Below, piece by piece: positions 1 through 7,129 of a stretch of 64,000 bases of DNA; the first letter of the stretch is position 1, and every line of letters begins with the position of its first letter. The stretch spans positions 4,154,001 through 4,218,000 of the forward strand of contig NZ_CP169244.1 of NCBI RefSeq assembly GCF_041902385.1, in the 5' to 3' direction. Made by a program: the position numbers and the translations under genes. Under the pieces are notes generated by a model. The model saw only the letters and a list, made by a program, of their open reading frames with translations, searched no databases and was not told where the DNA came from. Origin of the DNA: Arcticibacter sp041902385. Its GTDB lineage: Bacteria; Bacteroidota; Bacteroidia; Sphingobacteriales; Sphingobacteriaceae.

Positions 1-795
1 GCTCATAATTTTGGGGATGTTCGCCTCGAAAGTAACCGGGTAGACATTGTACCTACGCTGGCTTCGAGGATCAAGCAGCAGTTAAAAATTGAAAATCCGG
101 ACTGCATAGCATATGATCTTCCTTTCGGCTGCCCGGGCTGGGTGCAGGCGCTGATCCAGGCAGATTACTTTATCCGTTCAGGCGATGCGAAGCGCTGCCT
201 GGTGATCGGGACGGAGACCTTGTCAAGGATCATTGACCCTCACGACCGGGATTCACTTCTGTATGGCGACGGCGCCGGTGCTGCCATTATAGAATCGTCT
301 GAAAGCGGCGAGCGGGGTATCATTACGCACAAGACCCGCACCTATGCACTCGACCATGCCATGCTGCTCGCTATGGCGCCTTCCTACTCAGCGGACTATA
401 GCGGTGAGGCCGACTTGTTTGTGAAGATGAACGGCCGCAAGCTCTACGAATTCGCCATCACAAACGTGCCTCTTCTCATTAAAGACACGCTTGACAAAGC
501 GGGTCTTCACTTGTCTGATATCAGCAAAGTGCTGATCCATCAGGCAAACGAAAAGATGGACCAGGTTATCCTCGACAGGCTTTTCAAGATGTACGGAATG
601 GAAAGTCCGGGTGCTGAGATCATGCCAATGAGCATTTCCTGGCTTGGCAACAGTTCTGTAGCCACGGTGCCGACCCTGCTTGACCTGATCAGCAAAGGAA
701 AAATGGAAGGTCACGAGATCAAGGCTGGCGACAAGATCATCCTTGCTTCTGTAGGTGCCGGTATGAACATCAATGCGGTGATCTATCAGGCATAA
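1..795 (+). CDS. 3-oxoacyl-ACP synthase III (FabH-like), 5' end outside window
   Basis: Thiolase-fold ketoacyl synthase III, which condenses a CoA-primed acyl group with malonyl-ACP at the start of fatty-acid or secondary-lipid synthesis in the cytoplasm. The reading frame is open from base 1, so the N-terminus lies upstream. Visible family marks are the nucleophilic Cys in GCPGW (codon at 130-132), the active-site His in LIHQAN, and the Asn in WLGNSSVATVP, which gives the Cys-His-Asn triad. The C-terminal GAGMNINAVIY matches the usual G-G-G-x-x-A end. It could be the housekeeping FabH or a paralogue from a lipid or flexirubin-like cluster; upstream context is missing, so no symbol is given. 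Confidence 0.9.
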   Translation, partial: AHNFGDVRLESNRVDIVPTLASRIKQQLKIENPDCIAYDLPFGCPGWVQALIQADYFIRSGDAKRCLVIGTETLSRIIDPHDRDSLLYGDGAGAAIIESSESGERGIITHKTRTYALDHAMLLAMAPSYSADYSGEADLFVKMNGRKLYEFAITNVPLLIKDTLDKAGLHLSDISKVLIHQANEKMDQVILDRLFKMYGMESPGAEIMPMSISWLGNSSVATVPTLLDLISKGKMEGHEIKAGDKIILASVGAGMNINAVIYQA

Positions 796-804
796 AGAGA
801 TATC

Positions 805-1956
805 TCAGTTCTGTCGTCTGATGAAAGAGGACAGAACTGAGACACTTATTCCCATACACGCTACTACCAGAAAAGAACCGCGCAGGCTGGTCCAGCCTGC
901 GATCAGCCCGATCATAGGAGGCCCCAGCAGAAATCCAAAGAAACCGATAGTAGAGACGGCCGCCAGTGCTACTCCAGTCGACATGGTCTTCGACTTTCCT
1001 GCTGCACTGTAAACCAGCGGCACAATGGAAGAAATTCCAAAGCCTACCAGGAGAAAGCCGAGTATAGAAGGTATTAGGCGGGGAAAGGCTACCGTTGTGA
1101 GCAAACCCGCAGCAATGAGCGCCCCGCTGGTCTGAAGGGTGGTTTTCAGGCCGTAGCGATGGGCAAAGCGGTCGGCAATGAAGCGACCCGAGGCCATAGT
1201 AAACATCACGGCAGTGTACCCGGCTCCCAGCCATTCCTTGTCGGGCCTTACCACCTTCTGGAAATAAATGCCGCTCCAGTCGAACATCGCCCCTTCACAG
1301 ATCATACCGCAGAAGGAAATCAGTCCGAGATGAAGCAGAGAGCGGTCAGGCAGCACAAAGGCTTTATCGCCCGAGGCTTCTCCATCTGTCTTAATTGTAA
1401 ACCGGCCTGCAATAAGAAGCGTGACTGCCACGATCGAAGTGATGAGCAGGAAGTGAAAAACGGGTACAATATTGCGGGCGATCATAAGGCTGCCGACAGC
1501 CGCTCCTGTAAAGCCGGCCAGGCTCCACAGGCCGTGGAAGGAAGCCATGATGGGCCGCTTGTACATTTCCTCTACAGCCAGGGCCTGTGTGTTCACGGCG
1601 ATGTTGACCATATTCCCCGAAAGCCCAAACAGAAACAATGCTGCGCAGAGCTGCACGATATTAGTGGCAAGGCCGAGGCAGATCAGAAAGACCGAGTAAG
1701 CGAAAAGAGCCACGAGTACCATCTTTCTGCTGCCGACATGGGTGATCAGAAAGCCAGAAATGGGAAGCGACAACATCAGTCCCGCAGGAAGAGCGAGCAG
1801 TACCATGCCGAGCTGCGCCTCGCTTAAGCCTAATGCATGCTGGATTCCGGGTATGCGCGATGCCCAGCTTGCAAAACATATTCCGGGTAAGAAAAACAAG
1901 GCGCCAATCGCTGCGCGGTATATCTTTTTCGACAAATTCTGACTAATTGAGGCCAA
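805..1956 (-). CDS. MFS transporter, YbjJ/fucose-permease-like
   Basis: Inner-membrane major facilitator with about 12 hydrophobic segments and the loop motif GSRKMV after the second helix. The layout resembles E. coli YbjJ and fucose-permease-type carriers; the substrate is unknown. No ATG lies in frame before the first helix. TTG at 1956 (reading MASISQNLSKKIYRA) or TTG at 1935 are the likely starts. The frame stays open to a TTG at 2004, but that would put a terminator-like hairpin inside the coding region. It converges with the FabH-like gene (9 bp apart). Transcription probably starts near 2167 from the promoter described separately, giving a leader of about 210 nt. Confidence 0.85.
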   Translation of the reverse strand: MASISQNLSKKIYRAAIGALFFLPGICFASWASRIPGIQHALGLSEAQLGMVLLALPAGLMLSLPISGFLITHVGSRKMVLVALFAYSVFLICLGLATNIVQLCAALFLFGLSGNMVNIAVNTQALAVEEMYKRPIMASFHGLWSLAGFTGAAVGSLMIARNIVPVFHFLLITSIVAVTLLIAGRFTIKTDGEASGDKAFVLPDRSLLHLGLISFCGMICEGAMFDWSGIYFQKVVRPDKEWLGAGYTAVMFTMASGRFIADRFAHRYGLKTTLQTSGALIAAGLLTTVAFPRLIPSILGFLLVGFGISSIVPLVYSAAGKSKTMSTGVALAAVSTIGFFGFLLGPPMIGLIAGWTSLRGSFLVVACMGISVSVLSSFIRRQN

Positions 1957-1990
1957 AAATAAAGATCTCCATCCGTGTGGAATGGAGATC
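1954..1990 (-). terminator. terminator-like hairpin at the start of the MFS gene
   Basis: On the minus strand GATCTCCAT pairs with ATGGAGATC (1982-1990 with 1964-1972), followed by TTTATTTTT. The stem has 9 uninterrupted pairs and ends directly at the TTG start region. A rho-independent terminator here would act as an attenuator of the MFS gene; structure only, no evidence of function. Confidence 0.45.
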
Positions 1991-2105
1991 CTCAAACTAA
2001 CCAATTATAAACCTTATTTCTAGAAGCTCAAAATTAGCTGCTTTGTTTTACTAAATTGATAATAAACTCCCTGATTTAACAAACTTTAACAATTAGAAAC
2101 CCCTT

Positions 2106-2140
2106 AAAAAAGAAAAGCCCTCAACTTTAAGAGTTGAGGG
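2106..2140 (-). terminator. strong hairpin plus T-tract in the MFS leader
   Basis: Perfect 9-bp stem (2118-2126 with 2132-2140, loop TTAAG), followed on the minus strand by CTTTTCTTTTTT. It lies about 27 nt downstream of a predicted start site and has no gene upstream on that strand. It is therefore either an attenuator for the MFS gene or the 3' end of a short leader RNA of about 60 nt. Confidence 0.6.
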
Positions 2141-2172
2141 TAAGGTCTATAATCAGCCAGATGAGCAATTAT

Positions 2173-2201
2173 CAAATATATGTAAATTTTATCAGTTCCA
2201 A
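2173..2201 (-). promoter_or_regulatory. Bacteroidota-type promoter for the MFS leader
   Basis: On the minus strand TATATTTG (2173-2180) fits the -7 consensus TAnnTTTG, with TTGG (2198-2201) 17 bp upstream in place of the -33 TTTG. Predicted start near 2167. Confidence 0.45.
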
Positions 2202-2278
2202 TACTTTTTCGACTATAAAAACAAAGTATTTATTCACACCGGTAAAAAAACTAAACACTGCCGTCTTTATGCTGTTAA

Positions 2279-2638
2279 ATGAAGACATCAACAATTAAAA
2301 CTATGGATACTCAGGTAATTGACAAGTTAAAAGAAACCTTTAAGGGACCCCTCCTTCAGGAGAACGAAAATGCGAATGTGGGTAAGTCAGAAAGAATACT
2401 CTCTGTCGCTACTGGCGCTTTTATCCTCTTCCAGGGAATCACCAATATATTTTCGCATCCAATTATCGCGCTGGCCGAAGTCGCAGTGGGCGGCTCGCTG
2501 ATGCAGCGCGGCGTGACGGGATATTGCGCGGTAAAGGCGATGATGGAAGACAACTGCCAGACGGAAGCTGTACATGTACCCGTAACCACGCCCGTGACTT
2601 CTAATCCGGTGACCACACCTCCGTCAACGGTTCTTTAA
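2279..2638 (+). CDS. DUF2892-like small membrane protein
   Basis: A 119-residue protein. The central part (about 33-88) has two hydrophobic stretches around ATGAFILFQGI and IIALAEVAVGGSLMQRGVTG, ending in GYCAVKAMM. This fits the DUF2892 (YgaP-like inner membrane) family by its N-G-x-x-E-R opening, here NVGKSERI, and the RGVTGYC motif. The tail is rich in Pro, Val and Thr and low-complexity. Function is unknown; relatives occur beside rhodanese or stress genes. Monocistronic by position. Confidence 0.7.
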   Translation: MKTSTIKTMDTQVIDKLKETFKGPLLQENENANVGKSERILSVATGAFILFQGITNIFSHPIIALAEVAVGGSLMQRGVTGYCAVKAMMEDNCQTEAVHVPVTTPVTSNPVTTPPSTVL

Positions 2639-2651
2639 TTAAAGCCGGAAA

Positions 2652-2875
2652 TTTGTGTCAGGACAGCCATTTGACATCAGCATTGAGATCTCTGCAGGAA
2701 AAAAGACCTCACCGTTATTCCTGAAGACGATGGATATACGCTGCAGGAATCAGGCAGTATAGTCGCGGTCATCAAGCAGCGCGAAGGAGGCTGGCAGTTT
2801 ACTAAAGGTAGCTATAGCGAAAGCGATGCAGCTGCCATTGGGGCAATAATTACTACCAAAATGCAGAAGACTTGA
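2652..2875 (+). pseudogene. small conserved-looking ORF with a one-base frameshift
   Basis: Two frames join into one plausible peptide: FVSGQPFDISIEISAGKK (frame of 2670) continuing as DLTVIPEDDGYTLQESG and on to a TGA at 2873-2875. The join is a run of six A at 2699-2704, where seven would restore the frame. No ATG is in frame; GTG at 2655 is possible. The product would be about 73 residues and looks like a small cytoplasmic Bacteroidota protein of unknown role. A strong terminator follows at once, which supports a real gene here. Confidence 0.5.
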
Positions 2876-2876
2876 G

Positions 2877-2911
2877 GAGGCTGACTCAAAAGTGAGCTCA
2901 GCCTCTTTCTT
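2877..2911 (+). terminator. rho-independent terminator after the small ORF
   Basis: GAGGCTGACTCA (2877-2888) pairs with TGAG-C-TCAGCCTC (2893-2905, one bulged base), loop AAAG, then TTTCTT. It starts one base after the TGA of the preceding frame. Confidence 0.8.
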
Positions 2912-3083
2912 ATTGTTAAAACTTCAGTCAGGATCTCCAGTAATGAAGAATTTGCATCTATAAAAGTCTTTCATTGCGGAGATTTTATCATTTTGGTGGC
3001 CGAGTATTCTTTTGAGACAGCTCCTTTTTTTGTACCTAAACAATTATATTTCAAGACTTGTTCTTTGTGCAAAAAAAAGCACT

Positions 3084-3482
3084 ATGAGTACTATACCAAA
3101 TTTTATAAAACCTATCCGCCATACATTTCTTTTGCTCGGCGCCCTTTTTGCAGGCTGCAGCAACAGTCCGAAGAAGCTGTCCACCGTTGAAACTGGCATG
3201 ACCAGGGATGAAGTGATCGGCATTGTAGGCGAACCTAAATCTAAAAACGTGTTGAACGCCACCGAAGTGTGGGACTATCCTGACGCCGACCGCACCGTGG
3301 TATTCAGAAAAGATACTGTTTATCAGATCATCACATCTCCTCAGGCACGCGCCGATTCGATCGCCATGTGGATGGATAAGACCGACGATAAAGTGAAGGA
3401 TCAGCTGAGTGAACTGGTAGATAAAGCCGGCGAGGCGGGCAATAAGATCAGCGAAAAACTAAAGAAGGATTCAACGAAATGA
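3084..3482 (+). CDS. SmpA/BamE-like lipoprotein
   Basis: A 132-residue exported lipoprotein. I take the ATG at 3084 because it places a signal peptide (hydrophobic TFLLLGALFAGC) at the N-terminus with a lipobox Cys at about residue 25; an upstream ATG at 3012 would bury it. The segment LSTVETGMTRDEVIGIVGEP is typical of the SmpA/OmlA (BamE) fold. The C-terminal third is charged and helical. Its stop overlaps the start of the following dehydrogenase (ATGA), so the two are translationally coupled. A role in outer-membrane assembly is not implied; many small lipoproteins share this fold. Confidence 0.75.
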   Translation: MSTIPNFIKPIRHTFLLLGALFAGCSNSPKKLSTVETGMTRDEVIGIVGEPKSKNVLNATEVWDYPDADRTVVFRKDTVYQIITSPQARADSIAMWMDKTDDKVKDQLSELVDKAGEAGNKISEKLKKDSTK

Positions 3483-4845
3483 GTATACAATCTGTTAACC
3501 CGGCGAACGGGGAAATTGTAAAAACCTATACTGCGCTGTCGGATGAACAGGCAGACGAAAAGATCAGAAAAGGACATGAAGCTTTTCTAAGCTGGAAAGA
3601 GCGTTCCTTTGAAGAAAGGGCCCGCTATATGATCGCCGCGGCGGCGATCCTCAGAAAAAGGAAGAAAGAGCTGGCATGGCTGATGGCCCTGGAAATGGGA
3701 AAACCTGTAAAGGCTGGAGAAGGAGAAATAGAAAAATGTGCAGCGGTCTGCGAGTACTACGCCGGGCACGCGGCCAGGTTCCTTGCCCCTGAGGAGGTGC
3801 GCACCGATGCAAAAAAAGCTATATTACATTTAATCCTCTCGGCGTGATCCTGGCCGTAATGCCCTGGAACTTCCCTTTCTGGCAAACCTTCCGTTTTCTT
3901 GCACCCGCTCTCATGGCAGGGAACTGCGGCGTATTAAAGCACGCGTCGAACGTTCCAAGCTGCGCCCTGATTATTGAAGAGATCCTTTTAGAAGCAGGCT
4001 TTCCGGCCGGCGTGTTCCAGACCCTGCTGGTGGGAAGCCAGGCGGTCGATAAGATCATTGAGCATCCCTTCATTAAGGCTGTGAGCCTCACGGGCAGCAC
4101 GGAAGCGGGCAAGAAAGTAGCGCAGAAAGCCGCGTCGCTAGTAAAAAAGGCGGTGCTTGAGCTTGGAGGCAGCGACCCCTATCTGATCTTGAAGGATGCT
4201 GACCTCGAACTCGCCGCTGCCGTGTGTGCCGAAAGCCGGCTCATCAATAGCGGTCAAAGCTGCATAGCAGCCAAGCGGTTTATTGTGGTGGAGGAAGTAG
4301 CTGATGCCTTTATCGCCCTCTTCAAAGAAAAGATGGCTGCACCGAAGATGGGAGATCCGATGGACGAAAGCGTCGAAATAGGGCCGCAGGCACGGGTAGA
4401 GCTGCGTGACCAGTTGCACGAGCAGGTGCTGAAGAGCATTGAGAAAGGAGCAGAATGCATTCTGGGCGGCCAGGTCGCGCCCGGACAACATGCCTTCTAC
4501 CCTCCTACTATTCTTGTAAATGTAAAAAAAGGAATGCCTGCCTATGAAGAAGAACTCTTCGGACCAGTCGCATCAGTGATACGGGTAAAAGATGAAGAAG
4601 AGGCAATCGAGGTAGCAAACGACACAGTCTTCGGACTCGGCTCTGCTGTCTTCACCCGTGATGAAGCGCGTGGGGAAGCAATAGCAGCAACCCGTCTGAA
4701 TGCCGGATGCTCATTTGTCAACGCCTATGTTCGGTCCACTCCCGAACTTCCGTTTGGCGGAGTCAGCGAATCAGGCTTCGGCAGAGAGCTTGGCGTTTAT
4801 GGCATCAGGGAATTCGTTAACATCAAAACCGTTTATGTGCGCTGA
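3479..4845 (+). pseudogene. NAD(P)-dependent succinate-semialdehyde dehydrogenase, frameshifted
   Basis: An aldehyde dehydrogenase that would oxidise succinate semialdehyde or a similar aldehyde in the cytoplasm; about 455 residues when joined, normal for the family. The first frame (3479-3847) carries the N-terminus. The second continues with MPWNFPFWQ, the Glu of LELGGSDPYLIL and the catalytic Cys of NSGQSCIAAKR. The join is at seven A at 3811-3817: eight would read DAKKSYITFNPLGVILAV without a break. The run in its frame (A AAA AAA) also resembles a -1 slippery site, so slippage or recoding is possible, but sequencing error or a one-base deletion is simpler. Coupled to the lipoprotein upstream. 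Confidence 0.85.
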
Positions 4846-4848
4846 TTG

Positions 4849-4862
4849 TGTCCGGCCGGACA
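4849..4862. repeat. perfect 14-bp palindrome after the dehydrogenase
   Basis: TGTCCGGCCGGACA lies three bases past the dehydrogenase stop; TGTCCG recurs 7 bp later. There is no T-tract on either strand, so it is not a clear terminator. Role unknown. Confidence 0.5.
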
Positions 4863-5014
4863 ACAACTGTCCGAAAACGGGCATTCATCACGTAGTACCA
4901 GAGGGCTAAAACGGTGTCCTGCAATATGTTGAATAAATGGCCTCCAAACTGCTAAGTGAAGAAAGACAAGTCAATAACCGCAAGTCTTCTTATATTTAGA
5001 TACATAACAGCAGT

Positions 5015-5698
5015 ATGATCAGCTTAAGGCATATTTACAAGTGGTACAATGTGGGCGGCGCCCGCACATTTGTCCTGAAAGACATTAACTTCACTGTAGA
5101 TGAAGGCGAGTTCATTTCGATTATGGGCCCTTCAGGTTCAGGAAAATCAACGCTTCTTCATATCCTGGGAATGCTCGATGAACCTTCCGAGGGCGACTAC
5201 GATTTTTTGGGGCAACCCGTTTTCCGGCTGAAAGAAAAACAGAGGACCCAGCTTTACAAAGAGCATATTGGGTTTGTGTTTCAGGCCTACCATCTGATCG
5301 ATGAGCTGACGGTCTACGAAAACATTGAGACTCCCCTCATTTATCAGAACATTAAGGGCAGCGAACGAAAGGCCATTGTAGCAGACACGCTCGACCGCTT
5401 CGGCATTGTGGGAAAAAAGGACCTGTTCCCATCGCAGCTCTCGGGAGGCCAGCAGCAGCTGGTAGGCATTGCAAGAGCCATAGCGGCAAAGCCGAAGCTG
5501 ATCCTGGCCGACGAGCCTACCGGAAATCTCAATTCGAAGCAGGGCGAGGAGATCATGGATCTGTTCCGCCAGCTGAATAAGGAGGACGGGGTCACCATCA
5601 TCCAGGTGACACACTCCGAAAAGAACGCGGCGTATGCTTCACGCATTCTGCATCTTCTTGATGGCCGTGTGGAAAAGATAGAAGAACCGGTTGCTTAA
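5015..5698 (+). CDS. ABC transporter ATPase, MacB/LolD type
   Basis: A 227-residue cytoplasmic ATPase that would power a FtsX-like permease. Walker A GPSGSGKST sits at residues 38-46, the Q-loop is in VFQAYHLIDELTVYEN, the signature is LSGGQQQLVGIARA, and Walker B is LILADEPTG followed by the H-loop in VTHSE. The signature has Leu-Val-Gly where relatives usually have Arg-Val-Ala; the Arg after the triple Gln is normally well conserved. No permease gene is adjacent on either side, so its membrane partner must be encoded elsewhere. Confidence 0.88.
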   Translation: MISLRHIYKWYNVGGARTFVLKDINFTVDEGEFISIMGPSGSGKSTLLHILGMLDEPSEGDYDFLGQPVFRLKEKQRTQLYKEHIGFVFQAYHLIDELTVYENIETPLIYQNIKGSERKAIVADTLDRFGIVGKKDLFPSQLSGGQQQLVGIARAIAAKPKLILADEPTGNLNSKQGEEIMDLFRQLNKEDGVTIIQVTHSEKNAAYASRILHLLDGRVEKIEEPVA

Positions 5699-5756
5699 AA
5701 CTTCTCATTGTCTTGCTTGTTAGTACTCCACGAACCAATACGTCCGTACAGCAAGC

Positions 5757-6440
5757 ATGACAAAATCTTTCATTTTCCTCGCATCCTTATTTCTACTGGC
5801 AGGAATACAGCAAACAAAGGCTCAAAACATAGATACCTTACTCGACAAAGGACAGGATATCCTTGAGAAGGGCCGGATATACAGCATTAAAGGGATCGGC
5901 ATGGCCTTTCCCATCGGTTCGGTATCCAAAGTTCTGCGTCCGCGGTTCTCAACGGAAATCGGCCTCCAGATCCTGATGAAGAATCCGCGGTATTTCCTCT
6001 ACCCGACGATCGACTATGTGAACTTCAATTACGATCAGTTGTATGATGACCCGAAGTACAATTACCGGATGAAGAATGCCAGCGCCAAGCTGTACATCGG
6101 CACCCTTTCGGGCGGACTGATCACTCAGGTGAAGAGCTTTCGGATCTTCAGCTCGGCAGGTATCGGCGGTGGGATCATTAACGAACCACGCGGATGGGTA
6201 GATGCCGAAGCCGGAGAGATCAACTTCCAGAATCGCTCATCCTTCACAGGGACCTTAAGACTAAACACAGGGGTAGACTATGGAAAGCGAACATTTAAGC
6301 TCTTTGCCGAACTTAGCTATCTGCTGCAGACAAGGCAGATACAGGGAAGCAACATGCATACACTGGCGGTTAACATCGGCACAAGGACCAATCTCTATCG
6401 GCTCGCCCGAAGTATTGAGACCATCAAAAAGAAATTATAG
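5757..6440 (+). CDS. exported protein, probable outer-membrane beta-barrel
   Basis: A 227-residue product with a signal peptide (MTKSFIFLASLFLLAG, cut near TKAQ). The rest alternates polar and aromatic residues in beta-strand-like stretches (FSTEIGLQILMK, YFLYPTIDYVNFNY, KLFAELSYLLQTR), as in small Bacteroidota outer-membrane proteins. I do not recognise the family. Its 3' end is 2 bp from the 3' end of the convergent hydrolase gene. Confidence 0.6.
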   Translation: MTKSFIFLASLFLLAGIQQTKAQNIDTLLDKGQDILEKGRIYSIKGIGMAFPIGSVSKVLRPRFSTEIGLQILMKNPRYFLYPTIDYVNFNYDQLYDDPKYNYRMKNASAKLYIGTLSGGLITQVKSFRIFSSAGIGGGIINEPRGWVDAEAGEINFQNRSSFTGTLRLNTGVDYGKRTFKLFAELSYLLQTRQIQGSNMHTLAVNIGTRTNLYRLARSIETIKKKL

Positions 6441-6442
6441 GA

Positions 6443-7129
6443 CTAACGAACCTCTTCGTTTTTTATGATGGCGCCAGCAATAGCGCAGTAGTTGTTGTTA
6501 TAGTGATGGTTTCCTGGCAGGGTAATCATCTTTATTCCTGCACCCGAAAAGCTGCGACGGGTGGCTGTGCTCTCCTGTGACCCGAATAAGCAGACAGGCT
6601 GCAGCGCTCTCAGCTTCCGGTACTCCGCTACTACATCGTATTTTCCCTGGGCAGTACCAAGGCTGAGCATGTCGGAAATATGGATCTCAAAGTCGCCTTT
6701 CTCGTCCGGTGAAATGCCATACAAGCCGGCAAGCTGCTCGCGTTGAGCAGCCGGAGCTTTGCTGGCAATAAAGGGAGCCACACAGGCACCAAACGAGTAG
6801 CCTGCAAGGATATAGGATTTGCGTCCCCACTGCTTCATCACCCTGAGGATAGCGGCGTTGATGTCCTGAGCGGCCCTGTCGGGCAACTGCGCTTTCCAGA
6901 AGTACTTCCGGGAGTCAAGGCCGGCTACGGGATAGCCTTTTGATACAAAGCATTGGGATACCGACTGAATGAAGGGATTCCAGCCACCATCACCAGATAT
7001 GATAAAAATCAGGGGCTTTTCTGAGCCTTGCGCAGCAGGCATCAGCTTGAGCGGGAGCGGTTCCTGAGCACTAGCAAAACGGATAAACAACAGAAAAACA
7101 GGGAGAAAGCAAAATATCTTCTTCATCAT
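6443..7129 (-). CDS. VirJ/AcvB-like periplasmic serine hydrolase
   Basis: A 228-residue alpha/beta-hydrolase with a signal peptide ending near FASAQ. The VirJ family marks are visible: IISGDGGWNPF near the N-terminus, the nucleophile elbow GYSFGA, and a late His in LPGNHHYNNNY. In Agrobacterium the related AcvB is encoded beside lpiA (an MprF homologue) and hydrolyses lysyl-phosphatidylglycerol. Here the start codon overlaps the restored stop of mprF (ATGA at 7126-7129), so the same pairing is kept. I infer that it trims or turns over aminoacylated lipid on the periplasmic side. Confidence 0.8.
   Translation of the reverse strand: MMKKIFCFLPVFLLFIRFASAQEPLPLKLMPAAQGSEKPLIFIISGDGGWNPFIQSVSQCFVSKGYPVAGLDSRKYFWKAQLPDRAAQDINAAILRVMKQWGRKSYILAGYSFGACVAPFIASKAPAAQREQLAGLYGISPDEKGDFEIHISDMLSLGTAQGKYDVVAEYRKLRALQPVCLFGSQESTATRRSFSGAGIKMITLPGNHHYNNNYCAIAGAIIKNEEVR

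Noticed and set aside
1159..1827. 222-codon plus-strand frame opposite the MFS gene
   Set aside because: Antisense to transmembrane codons, rich in His, Gln and Lys; not protein-like.
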